Positions 37,487 through 44,968 of a stretch of 50,303 nt of DNA are shown piece after piece. Position 1 is the first letter of the stretch. Each line of letters opens with the position of its first letter. The notes beneath the pieces are model-generated. The model ran no database searches and was not told the origin of the DNA. It worked only from the letters and a program-made list of their open reading frames with translations. The DNA is taken from the NCBI GenBank assembly GCA_902786345.1, contig CADACB010000024.1, positions 1 to 50,303 on the forward strand. Direction: 5' to 3'. The DNA is from an uncultured Ruminococcus sp. (GTDB lineage Bacteria; Bacillota; Clostridia; Oscillospirales; Acutalibacteraceae). Made by a program: the position numbers and the translations under genes.

Positions 37487-38593
37487 ATGGAAAGCGAAGC
37501 TAAACAATTTCATTGCCCTAATTGCCATGCAGATCTTAAATTTTCCCCAGACAGTCAAAGCTTTACCTGTGAATACTGCAAAAGCTCTTTTAATGAAGCT
37601 GAGGTGCTAGAATACCAGCGGAAATATATGGAGCAGGAAAAAAAGTATGAACAGAATAAAGATCAGATGCCGCCTGAGCCTGATATGTCTGATGAAGAAA
37701 GAAAAGCAAGAGAACAGTTTAATGAAGAAACAAAGCTGTATTCTTGTCCAAGCTGTGGCGCTGAGATAATGTGTGATTCCAATACCGCAGCAGCGTTCTG
37801 TTATTACTGTCATAATCCGGTTATATTAAAGGGACGTGTTGACGGAATGTATAAGCCCTCAATGGTGCTTCCGTTTGCATTTGATAAAAATGCAGCTGTA
37901 GAAAAATATAAAGATTGGGCAGAAAAAAAGTGGTTTATTCCGAAGGATCTGATCTCAAGCGTTCAGATTGAAAAGCTTACAGGACTTTATGTACCCTTTT
38001 GGGTAGCTGATTCAACAACTTCATCAAGAATGGAGGCAATAGGTGAAAACGTAAGAAGCTGGACCTCCGGAAGTTATAGATATACAGAGACAAAACGCTA
38101 TAGAGTTATACGTGAGGCACAGATAAAATATAACGGTGTGCCTGCTGACGGCTCACAGAAAATAGAGGATCTGCTTATGGAGGCAATAGAACCCTTTGAT
38201 TATTCTAAGGCTAGACCTTTCAATATGGCATATCTCAGCGGTTTTTATGCAGATAAATATGACGTTGACAAGGAACAGGTGCTTCCGAGAATACAGCAGA
38301 GAATGTATACAAACAATTCAAGCATTCTTGATTCCACAACTCATTATAACCACATTACAAAAAGAAAACAGTATGACAGAACAGATGATTTAAAGTGGAA
38401 TTATATGATGCTGCCTGTTTGGTTTATGACATTTGATTACAAGGGCAAGCTGTGGGAATATGCCGTTAACGGTCAGACAGGAAAGGTTTCGGGTGAACTT
38501 CCTATTTCCAAGTCAAAGCTTACAGCTTTATGCACTATCGTGGGAATTTTGACGGCATTGATAATATTTCTGGGAGGTTACTTTTTATTATGA
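37487..38593 (+). CDS. Zinc-ribbon membrane protein
   Basis: The 368-residue protein has two N-terminal zinc ribbons: CPNCHADL...CEYC (near 9-30) and CPSCGAEI...CYYCHNP (near 88-110), separated by a charged helix. A long conserved middle domain follows (about 110-330, PFWVADSTTSSRMEAIGENVR, WNYMMLPVWFMTFDYKGKLWEYAVNGQTGK), and one C-terminal membrane helix (about 345-367). Similar proteins occur next to TPM-domain proteins; their role is not known to me. AGGAGG lies before ATG 37487. Its stop overlaps the next start. Confidence 0.8.
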   Translation: MESEAKQFHCPNCHADLKFSPDSQSFTCEYCKSSFNEAEVLEYQRKYMEQEKKYEQNKDQMPPEPDMSDEERKAREQFNEETKLYSCPSCGAEIMCDSNTAAAFCYYCHNPVILKGRVDGMYKPSMVLPFAFDKNAAVEKYKDWAEKKWFIPKDLISSVQIEKLTGLYVPFWVADSTTSSRMEAIGENVRSWTSGSYRYTETKRYRVIREAQIKYNGVPADGSQKIEDLLMEAIEPFDYSKARPFNMAYLSGFYADKYDVDKEQVLPRIQQRMYTNNSSILDSTTHYNHITKRKQYDRTDDLKWNYMMLPVWFMTFDYKGKLWEYAVNGQTGKVSGELPISKSKLTALCTIVGILTALIIFLGGYFLL

Positions 38594-39570
38594 TAAAAAA
38601 ATCTGTTATAAAAATCTCCGCCCTTCTTACCGTATTTATAATACTAATGGTGAATGTTTCTGCCGTAAATGCATTTGGTGCTGATTTCTATTATAAGGGC
38701 GGATACAGACTTACAAAGACAACGTATCTTTATGACGGCTCTGATACCCTCAGCGTTATCGAACAGGATAATGTAATGGATATGCTGAATAAAACGTCTG
38801 ATGAGATCGGATTCAATATTGCTGTATATGCCAACGGAGTGTCTGCCTCTGATGCACAAGTCAAGGATATTACCGTCAGCGGTGCAAAATATCTTTTTTC
38901 TGAAAGTGAATACAGCGGAACAATCTTTCTTCATATTGACCTTGATGGTCTTACAAATGCATATGATACAATAGCAACATATCACGATGCATTTCTGTAT
39001 TATCCTGATGATGCATTCGGTGATATATCAGGAAAAATTATCAGGGCATTTCAGTCAAAAATGCCGTCAGGCGGTAATAAAGCTTCGTCTAAACAAGTCA
39101 TAAGCGGAATTGAAGTATTTTGCGAGCAGTTAAAGTATTACAAAAAACAAGGTCCTAAGAATGGCAGCTTCTATGAAAACGATGTAGACTTTACCGTGCA
39201 TACCAAAAATGGTATTGAAGAAAGAAAAAAAGGTGAATATACGTTAGCTTCCTCCGGAGAGATAAAGCAATCGCATTTTAAACCATATAAATACTGGTAT
39301 TTCGGTCTTGCAGCAGGAGCAGCTGTTGCATTGATAATTGTTGCAATAATAAGTATTTCGGTTAAAAAGAGGTATAAATTCAAGTCTTCTACAAATGCCT
39401 CTGTCTATACATCCAAGAACAAGATATGTATGATAGATTCTCAGGATATTTTCTTGGGACAGACTGTTACTAAAACAAAAATAGAAACCAGCAGCGGCGG
39501 AGGAAGCAGCAGCGGCGGCAGCTTTGGCGGAGGTCACGGCGGCGGCGGTTTCTCCGGAAGTCATCGCTGA
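38590..39570 (+). CDS. TPM-like secreted/membrane protein with glycine-rich tail
   Basis: ATG 38590 overlaps the previous stop (ATGA), with GGAGG 10-12 nt upstream. The 326-residue product has a signal peptide (MIKKSVIKISALLTVFIILMV), an extracytoplasmic domain with a TPM/YgcG-like pattern (IEQDNVMDMLNKTSDEIGFNIAVY, SESEYSGTIFLHID), a C-terminal membrane helix (about 255-280) and a cytoplasmic tail very rich in glycine and serine (SSGGSFGGGHGGGGFSGSHR). Proteins of this layout are thought to be membrane assembly factors; the function here is unproven. Confidence 0.75.
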   Translation: MIKKSVIKISALLTVFIILMVNVSAVNAFGADFYYKGGYRLTKTTYLYDGSDTLSVIEQDNVMDMLNKTSDEIGFNIAVYANGVSASDAQVKDITVSGAKYLFSESEYSGTIFLHIDLDGLTNAYDTIATYHDAFLYYPDDAFGDISGKIIRAFQSKMPSGGNKASSKQVISGIEVFCEQLKYYKKQGPKNGSFYENDVDFTVHTKNGIEERKKGEYTLASSGEIKQSHFKPYKYWYFGLAAGAAVALIIVAIISISVKKRYKFKSSTNASVYTSKNKICMIDSQDIFLGQTVTKTKIETSSGGGSSSGGSFGGGHGGGGFSGSHR

Positions 39571-39654
39571 TGATTTTCTAAGCAGTAAAGCTAAAACAGC
39601 AGATGCTTCACAAAAGTGATTTATATGCTGTTTGCTGATCAGGAGTTACCAATT

Positions 39655-40278
39655 ATGAAATTGAAAAAATTTTTGATAACAGCTATCTTTATGGTGATGG
39701 TAATGCCGGTGTTTTCTTTGAGAGCATATGCTTACACGATACAAGTTAATTCCACAAAAATAGATACATCAGTTATAATTCCTGTCATTATTGTAATTGC
39801 AGTAATTATAATAGCTTTTAAAGGTAAATCGGGAAAAACAGATAATGATAATTTTGGAAATAACACCAACGGCTGGTTCACCAAAACCCACGACTATAAA
39901 GATGAATATGGCCTTAACAACGAAGAAAGACAAATGCTGCGTTTGTATGAAATGGAAACAGAACGAAAAAAGCCAAATCCTGTAAGCACACACTGTCCAA
40001 ACTGCGGTGCACCTGTCACCATAAGAGATCGGGCGGTATGTCCCTACTGTCAATCGGATATTATAAACAACAGCGTAGAATATCAGGAATCTCACAAACG
40101 TAAGCCTATCCCACCCACTGAATATAACCCTACACGTTATTATGATGAGAACCTTACCGGATATGAAAGAAATCATCGTTCAAACAACAACAATTATATG
40201 AGTAACAATGACAGATATGATGAATATGGCAATCCGCCATATTCCGATTATCCGGACGATTACAATAATAACAGATAA
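39655..40278 (+). CDS. Small membrane protein with zinc ribbon
   Basis: ATG 39655 is used because CAGGAG lies 9-10 nt upstream. The 207-residue protein has a signal peptide or first helix (MKLKKFLITAIFMVMVMPVF), a second helix (about 37-53), then a soluble part with one zinc ribbon CPNCGAPVTIRDRAVCPYC and a long tail rich in N, Y, D and P. It is the third gene of a zinc-ribbon/TPM-like cluster and may partner the two proteins upstream. Confidence 0.72.
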   Translation: MKLKKFLITAIFMVMVMPVFSLRAYAYTIQVNSTKIDTSVIIPVIIVIAVIIIAFKGKSGKTDNDNFGNNTNGWFTKTHDYKDEYGLNNEERQMLRLYEMETERKKPNPVSTHCPNCGAPVTIRDRAVCPYCQSDIINNSVEYQESHKRKPIPPTEYNPTRYYDENLTGYERNHRSNNNNYMSNNDRYDEYGNPPYSDYPDDYNNNR

Positions 40279-40293
40279 AATTTTTAGCAAAAC

Positions 40294-40340
40294 AAAAACG
40301 ACTGCTGCATTATAAAATTTGCAACAGTCGTTTTTATTTA
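40294..40340 (+). terminator. Bidirectional terminator
   Basis: AAAAACGACTG (40294-40304) pairs with CAGTCGTTTTT (40325-40335), with extra TGC/GCA pairing, between two converging genes. Confidence 0.9.
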
Positions 40341-40372
40341 AGGCTTTGTTGGCACAGTAAGCTTATATAAAA

Positions 40373-40588
40373 TTACTTTTTACCAAACAAGCTGCCTATG
40401 CTGCCTCCGATATTATCAAGGCTTATTTTTGTTTTGATACCGTCGGTAACAGCCTTGAGCTGATCCTCAGGGATGTTGCCTGCAAGTTCCTTTACTGTAC
40501 CCATAGGGTCATTGTTGAATTTTTCTTTGAGAGATTCATCGCCTGTTATTTTTGATGCAAGCTCACCGATTTTTCCTTTAATATCCAT
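40373..40588 (-). CDS. Small conserved protein (71 residues)
   Basis: This short, helical, lysine-rich protein (MDIKGKIGELASKITGDESLK..., ending GSIGSLFGKK) resembles a type of small clostridial protein I have seen without an assigned function. GGAGAA precedes ATG 40588. No signal peptide or metal motif is seen. It is encoded alone, converging on the zinc-ribbon cluster. Confidence 0.7.
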   Translation of the reverse strand: MDIKGKIGELASKITGDESLKEKFNNDPMGTVKELAGNIPEDQLKAVTDGIKTKISLDNIGGSIGSLFGKK

Positions 40589-40903
40589 ACTGATTTCTCC
40601 TTTTTTAAATTTTTATATCCAACACAGCAGGTAATAGCATGTAATATATTTGATCTTTATTAACATAACCATATTTCAAAAACCGGATTATACATAAATC
40701 TAAACTAAAGCTGTTCTATTGTTTTCGGTTCTGATCTTACCTCTGTTTTGTATTTAAAGAATAAAACTATTCACTATTCACTATTCACTGAGACCACCGA
40801 ACGCAGTGAGAGGGTATTTTTGTAAAACAGACTACAAAAAGTCACTTAGAGTGCGGCATAGGGCTCAAACTCCTGAAAAAGAGCGACCGCAGAGAGTACT
40901 ACG
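40589..40903. other. Non-coding chromosomal flank of the mobile element
   Basis: No gene is recognised. A short tandem CTATTCA repeat (three units, 40768-40788) is present. The sequence around 40850-40903 resembles decayed repeat material. Confidence 0.4.
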
Positions 40904-40928
40904 CGAATAGTCCCGTGCGGTCACGCAT
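40904..40928 (+). repeat. Fragment of the dispersed repeat tail next to the attachment site
   Basis: ACGCGAATAGTCCCGTGCGG followed by TCACGCA (40902-40928) matches the tail of repeat copy 3 (34291-34317) at 25 of 27 bases. It ends within a base of the tRNA remnant. Confidence 0.6.
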
Positions 40929-40973
40929 TGGCGTCCTCGGCGGGATTCGAACCCACGACCTTTCGCTTAGGAG
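40929..40973 (-). other. Attachment site: 3' half of tRNA-Arg(CCT), anticodon loop to CCA
   Basis: Read on the minus strand, the sequence gives the anticodon loop CTCCTAA with anticodon CCT, stem strand GCGAA, variable AGGTC, T arm GTGGG-TTCGAAT-CCCGC, acceptor strand CGAGGAC, discriminator G and encoded CCA. The bases that should form the 5' anticodon strand (TTCGC expected) are instead GGCTT, so tRNA identity stops exactly at the anticodon loop. The intact gene should lie at the other end of the element, beyond the right edge. Confidence 0.85.
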
Positions 40974-40975
40974 AA

Positions 40976-40994
40976 GCCCCCGAGGGGCATTTTT
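40976..40994 (+). terminator. Hairpin with T-run just inside the element
   Basis: GCCCC-CGA-GGGGC followed by ATTTTT. It could stop host transcription entering the element, or act as an integrase-binding arm region. Confidence 0.5.
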
Positions 40995-41282
40995 GACTCC
41001 CTACAAATCCCCGAAAATCCTTGATTTTACTGGCTTTTCTGGGATTTCACTGTTAGTAAATTCTCGTCCAAAACCTGCTAATTTTTCGTGGTTTTTTGCC
41101 TTCCTTTTAGCAGGGTATTAGCAAATGCAAAGAAATATGGGAAACATCATTGAGTTAATCTGTAGCCCATAAATCACAGGAAACGCATTTGAAGTTTACG
41201 CATTCTCTTATGCAAATCAATAATCTGTGTTCAAATATTATAATGGTTTTTCTTCTTGATTTCAAGATTTTTCAGGAATTAC
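40995..41282. other. Non-coding attachment arm region
   Basis: No gene is seen. CCTGCTAA (41074-41081) and TTAGCAGG (41107-41114) form an inverted repeat, and GCTAAT/ATTAGC recur around it. Such repeats between att core and integrase gene are candidates for arm-type integrase sites. Confidence 0.4.
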
Positions 41283-41312
41283 AAAAGGCAACCCTGACGG
41301 ATTGCCTTTTTT
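41283..41312 (-). terminator. Terminator after the integrase gene
   Basis: AAAAGGCAA (41284-41292) pairs with TTGCCTTTT (41302-41310). On the minus strand the stem runs into TTTTGT after the integrase stop. Confidence 0.82.
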
Positions 41313-41318
41313 GTATGA

Positions 41319-42782
41319 CTAAATTGTTTTCGCTAAAGCCTTTAATAATGCTGCTGTTTCCGGATTTGATAACAGTTTTGTGAGCAAGGCGGCGTTTTCA
41401 TCTGTACTGTTCTCAGCAGGCTTTTCTTTTTCAACTTCGCTCTCTTTTTGAACCTCTGCCATTGGGTCAAGGAGTTCAACCGAAGTTTCAAACTTGGGCA
41501 TTGGAGCAGTTTTACCTTCTTCCGCATTTTTGAGACCTTTAGCGTTGTAGAACTGTTCCTCAAACTTCTGTGCGTTATATCGCCTGTCCTCGTCGATTAT
41601 ATGGCTGTAAACATCGGCAACCATATCCATTCGGGCGTGTCCTGAGTCGCCTTGAACCGATTTCATATCGCCGCCGTTCCATTTCAGCTTGTAGGTTATA
41701 CTTGCGTGACGGAAGCTGTGAAATACCACATCGGGTAAGTCGTTGTCCTGTATCAGCTTTTTCAAAGCACGGTTGATTACCTGACCTTCCATCGGTCTGC
41801 CTGACGAATGGCAGAATACCAAGTCATAATCCAAATACTCATCACCGAAAAGCTCTTTCATTTCGTCAATCTGCTTTTTTCTCTCTAACAGCATTTGAGC
41901 TACGGTTGACGGCAAGAAGATTTTTCTCACACTTGTTTTAGTTTTTGGCGTTTTCAAAACAAGGGAGGTATTTGTATTTGACAGAGTTCTCGGAAAGACA
42001 CGGATAATGTCCTTATTATCAAGCACCTCCATTACATCTCTGTTTACTCGCTGAAGCTCTTTATCTACAAAAATGGAAGCGTTGTTTTCTTTCAGGCTTT
42101 CCTCCGAAATATCAATGCAATCCCAAGTAAGACCGAGCATTTCACCCATACGGAGTGAACAGGCAAAGGATAAATTGATGGCTAATGCGAGAATATCATC
42201 ATCGCACACTTCAAGAGCGTGCATAAGAGTTTCTGCTGTCCATATTTCTCGTTTCTGATGTTCCTCTTTCGGGAGCGTTGCATTGAGAACCGGGTTTCTT
42301 GTCATCAACTCCCATTTTACCGCCTGATTAAAGGCACTCCTTAAAAACTTATGGATTTCTCTTACGGTATGTACGGTCAGATACTCATTTTTAGGCTTTT
42401 TATTCTGTACCACTTTGGTCTTAACTTTCAGAAGGCTTTGATAGAATTTATCCATAAGTCTCGGAGTCAGTTCATCAAGTTTCACATCGCCGATAAGCGG
42501 AATGATGTAATTATACATAAGCCCTTTCTTTGAACGGTAGGTTGACATTGCCCAGTTATTTACTCCGTACACGGAGCAGTATTCTTCAAGCAAATCCGCA
42601 ACTGTCGTAGCATTAGGAATGATGAATGTACCGCTTTGCTGTTCAAACTCAATTTGAGTTTTTCTCTTTTTAGCGTCTGCGTTTGTATCAAAGGTTTCCC
42701 ATTTTTGATGTTGGTTTCCGTCATCGTCTTTGTAGGTATAAACGACGGAATATCGATTCTTTCTCTTTACAATAGAAGCCAT
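41319..42782 (-). CDS. Tyrosine recombinase (element integrase)
   Basis: The 487-residue recombinase has an N-terminal arm-binding domain (MASIVKRKNRYSVVYTYKDDDG), a SAM-like core-binding domain (about 60-165) and a catalytic domain. The catalytic residues are R211 (ACSLRMGEMLG), H355 and R358 (HSFRHASIT), H382 (GHARMD) and nucleophile Y392 (DVYSHI). A C-terminal tail of about 90 residues, rich in E and K, is extra. It integrates and excises the element at the tRNA-Arg site next to it. It is the last gene of the long minus-strand operon. Confidence 0.95.
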   Translation of the reverse strand: MASIVKRKNRYSVVYTYKDDDGNQHQKWETFDTNADAKKRKTQIEFEQQSGTFIIPNATTVADLLEEYCSVYGVNNWAMSTYRSKKGLMYNYIIPLIGDVKLDELTPRLMDKFYQSLLKVKTKVVQNKKPKNEYLTVHTVREIHKFLRSAFNQAVKWELMTRNPVLNATLPKEEHQKREIWTAETLMHALEVCDDDILALAINLSFACSLRMGEMLGLTWDCIDISEESLKENNASIFVDKELQRVNRDVMEVLDNKDIIRVFPRTLSNTNTSLVLKTPKTKTSVRKIFLPSTVAQMLLERKKQIDEMKELFGDEYLDYDLVFCHSSGRPMEGQVINRALKKLIQDNDLPDVVFHSFRHASITYKLKWNGGDMKSVQGDSGHARMDMVADVYSHIIDEDRRYNAQKFEEQFYNAKGLKNAEEGKTAPMPKFETSVELLDPMAEVQKESEVEKEKPAENSTDENAALLTKLLSNPETAALLKALAKTI

Positions 42783-42794
42783 AGTCGTTCCTCC

Positions 42795-43001
42795 TTATTC
42801 ATTATCCAGCCATTTATCAAAGCTGGTCTTTATTATGCGGTATCCGGTTTCGAGCATTACTGCCTGAAAACACCCCTGTTTGATGAGCTTATATACGGTC
42901 TGTCGGGTAATACCCAAGATTGACTGAACTTCCTCTACGGAATAGCTCTTTTTTGTATATGTACCGCCGTTTAATTCACGAACTCTATCCTCAATCGACA
43001 T
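42795..43001 (-). CDS. Excisionase-type HTH protein (single module)
   Basis: The 68-residue protein MSIEDRVRELNGGTY... carries one MerR-like/HTH_17 module (KSYSVEEVQSILGITRQTVYKLIKQGCFQAVMLETGYRIIKTSFDKWLDN). Position next to the integrase suggests an Xis role. ATG 43001 with GGAGGTGGAGGG upstream overlaps the end of the three-module gene by 11 nt, so translation is coupled. Confidence 0.85.
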   Translation of the reverse strand: MSIEDRVRELNGGTYTKKSYSVEEVQSILGITRQTVYKLIKQGCFQAVMLETGYRIIKTSFDKWLDNE

Positions 43002-43692
43002 ATCCCTCCACCTCCTCGATTTCCTTAACTTTAGTGTATTTACTTTGCGAAGCGTACCACTTATCAAAGCTTTCTCTTTTTATTCGGCGTTTACCGTCAA
43101 CCCATATAAACTCAACAATGCCATCGTTCATAAGGTCATTTGCGGTGCTTCTCGGAATGCCGAGTACCTTTGCAACAGTAAGAGGAGAGAGCGTTTTGCC
43201 GTATTTCTTACCGGGTCTTTCGCCGTTTACTTTCTCATAATGGAATTGTCCTGCATACCAATCTTCAAAGCTATCCACATCAACTCTCATTTTGCCCAGT
43301 ACCAAATAGGTCTTAAATCGGCACTGATTGATGAGTCGGTATGTAGCCGTCTTTCCAAGACCGAGTATTCTCATTACGTCGGGTACAGACATTGTCTTTT
43401 TGTCCTGATATGTAAGAACTGCCTTGACGATTTTCTTATTTTCTTCAACGCTTTTCTTTGAAGCTCTGTATTCGTTGCCGACTCGGTATGTTTTGAATAA
43501 GCCGCAATTCATCAGTTTCAGTGCTTCTTCTTCGGAAATGGAAAACAACCGAGATATTTCCTTGACAGAATAGGCTTGCCACTGTGCTTCCTCCTGAAGC
43601 TTTTCATCGCTGAACAATTCTGCCAAGCGTTCATTTTCCTCTCTGAGATTAAACTGCTCCACTCGGTCATTGAACATATTAACAAATGCCAT
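42991..43692 (-). CDS. Protein with three tandem excisionase-type HTH modules
   Basis: The 233-residue protein starts MAFVNMFNDRVEQF behind GGAGG (8 nt). After a coiled N-terminus come three HTH_17-like modules. The first is AYSVKEISRLFSISEEEALKL... (about residues 40-85); the second is TMSVPDVMRILGLGKTATYRL...FEDWYAGQ (about 100-150); the third is TLSPLTVAKVLGIPRSTANDL...FDKWYASQ (about 170-220). Each ends in the S/D-F-x-x-W signature. Three DNA-reading modules in one chain suggest binding to a long array of sites near the attachment site. It overlaps the genes on both sides. Confidence 0.85.
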   Translation of the reverse strand: MAFVNMFNDRVEQFNLREENERLAELFSDEKLQEEAQWQAYSVKEISRLFSISEEEALKLMNCGLFKTYRVGNEYRASKKSVEENKKIVKAVLTYQDKKTMSVPDVMRILGLGKTATYRLINQCRFKTYLVLGKMRVDVDSFEDWYAGQFHYEKVNGERPGKKYGKTLSPLTVAKVLGIPRSTANDLMNDGIVEFIWVDGKRRIKRESFDKWYASQSKYTKVKEIEEVEGYVD

Positions 43693-43930
43693 CTTCAGAA
43701 CCTCCTTTCTCGCCATTGAGCCAATTTTCAAAGCTCTTTTTAGATATTCGATATTGACCTCCGACACGAACGCTATGGAATTTCTTGCTTTTAAGCAGCT
43801 CATAGACGGTAGTTCTGCTCACTTTCAAGATGTGCTGTATATCATCTACCGTGTATGCTCGTATATCAGGTTCAGTCTGCCTGAATGTATTAGGAAGTCG
43901 AGTATCGCTCTTTTCAATTTTCTTTCGCAT
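43679..43930 (-). CDS. Excisionase-type HTH protein (single module)
   Basis: The 83-residue protein has one HTH_17 module (RAYTVDDIQHILKVSRTTVYELLKSKKFHSVRVGGQYRISKKSFENWLNGEKG). GGGGG lies before ATG 43930. Its stop overlaps the start of the three-module gene by 14 nt. A large inverted repeat lies upstream. Confidence 0.85.
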   Translation of the reverse strand: MRKKIEKSDTRLPNTFRQTEPDIRAYTVDDIQHILKVSRTTVYELLKSKKFHSVRVGGQYRISKKSFENWLNGEKGGSEDGIC

Positions 43931-43967
43931 TACCGTTTACCCCCGATTTCTTATTTGCCACTCTGAC

Positions 43968-44000
43968 TACCATATAGCCAAGTGACTTGGCTATATGGTA
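43968..44000. repeat. Perfect 15-bp inverted repeat
   Basis: TACCATATAGCCAAG (43968-43982) and CTTGGCTATATGGTA (43986-44000) flank TGA. A weaker outer pairing of CCGATTT and AAATCGG surrounds it. No T-run follows on either strand, so a protein-binding site or RNA-processing hairpin is more likely than a terminator. Confidence 0.9.
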
Positions 44001-44021
44001 CTGAAAATCGGAGTTTTTGTT

Positions 44022-44050
44022 AATTATGCGATTGGTTTAATCGCATAATT
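44022..44050. repeat. Perfect 12-bp inverted repeat across a stop codon
   Basis: AATTATGCGATT (44022-44033) and AATCGCATAATT (44039-44050) flank GGTTT. The stop codon of the neighbouring HTH gene lies in the loop. Confidence 0.9.
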
Positions 44051-44297
44051 GACAACCGGAGCTTTCGCTGTCCATATTATCAAGCCATCGGTCAAAGCTC
44101 TTCTTGGAAATTCTGTAATGTCCGCCGACCTTTACAAAATGGAAAACGCCTGAGTTGACGAGAGCATAAGCAGTGTTCTTTCCAATGCTGAGAATATCCA
44201 TTATTTCTTCTACCGTATAAACTCTTTTCTCAAAGCCGGAACTATCATCAACAGCGTTGGGTAGTTTGTTCATTGCTTCAATCTTATCTTCAAACAT
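44037..44297 (-). CDS. Excisionase-type HTH protein (single module)
   Basis: The 86-residue protein MFEDKIEAMNKLPNAV... has one HTH_17 module (RVYTVEEIMDILSIGKNTAYALVNSGVFHFVKVGGHYRISKKSFDRWLDN). ATG 44297 with GGGAGG upstream is chosen; it overlaps the stop of the PemK-like gene by 8 nt. Its last codons form one arm of an inverted repeat. Confidence 0.85.
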   Translation of the reverse strand: MFEDKIEAMNKLPNAVDDSSGFEKRVYTVEEIMDILSIGKNTAYALVNSGVFHFVKVGGHYRISKKSFDRWLDNMDSESSGCQLCD

Positions 44298-44868
44298 TGT
44301 CAACACCTCCCTTAGCGTGATGATGGTTCTTTTTGAAAATCATATAGTCATAGCCGTATCCTACCTGACATTTATCGCACATCTCTTTATCTGCCTGAAA
44401 GGGGTCAAGTCTTTTTACAATGTTTTCAGGGATAGACTGAAACTCGCTTCTGCAACGAGGGCAAAGACTTAGTACAATGCCTTTACGCTCTGTCTTGGGT
44501 TTAACGGGAATACCGACTGCAAATTTCAATCCTCGCTTGATTTCGCTGATTTTATCTGCGTCGGTAATTCTTCCGACAAAATTATCAAGCTCTGTGGCTT
44601 TATCCACGGTGCGTAGCTGCTCAAGCATTACCATCGACGGCTCTTTTAAGCCACAATCCGTGTTTAGCTCAATATGAGTATTCATTGCCGTTTTCTTTTT
44701 AACAGCCGTTATAGCGGCTACAACGACCGTAGGACTGCTTTCATTTAAGCGATTTGTCTGAACCACAAGAACCGGTCTCATTCCCGATTGCACACTACCG
44801 TTTGTAACCCCCAAGTCGCAGTAATAAATATCGCCCCATCTGACATTCTTAAATTCTTTTTCTTTCAT
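44290..44868 (-). CDS. PemK/MazF-type protein with C-terminal zinc-ribbon extension
   Basis: The 192-residue protein begins MKEKEFKNVRWGDIYYCDLG. Residues 8-120 match MazF/PemK endoribonuclease toxins: the GDIYYCDLG start, GMRPVLVVQTN, SPTVVVAAIT, and 'SMVMLEQLRTVDK'. A tail of about 70 residues adds CPRC and CDKC, a likely zinc ribbon, and ends GYDYMIFKK. No antitoxin-like gene sits upstream. It may therefore be a regulatory RNA-cutting factor of the element and not a classic toxin; that is inference. ATG 44868 with GAGG upstream is preferred over an upstream in-frame start. Confidence 0.82.
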   Translation of the reverse strand: MKEKEFKNVRWGDIYYCDLGVTNGSVQSGMRPVLVVQTNRLNESSPTVVVAAITAVKKKTAMNTHIELNTDCGLKEPSMVMLEQLRTVDKATELDNFVGRITDADKISEIKRGLKFAVGIPVKPKTERKGIVLSLCPRCRSEFQSIPENIVKRLDPFQADKEMCDKCQVGYGYDYMIFKKNHHHAKGGVDNV

Positions 44869-44968
44869 ATGTAAATCCTCGCTTTCGATTATTCTGAGGT
44901 AATTCATATCCGGATTAGAATTAACCCCTTCACTTGTTTGAAATGGGAGAGCGTTTTTGGGGGGTGTT

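Noticed and set aside
40768-40790. Short tandem CTATTCA units, considered as a CRISPR or iteron array
   Set aside because: Only three 7-bp units without spacers; no cas or replication genes are near.
40915-41121. A 68-codon frame beginning MRSRIGVLGGIRTHDLSLRRS
   Set aside because: It is the translation of the tRNA-Arg remnant and flank; 'GGIRTHDL' is a well-known false protein from antisense tRNA sequence, and there is no ribosome binding site.
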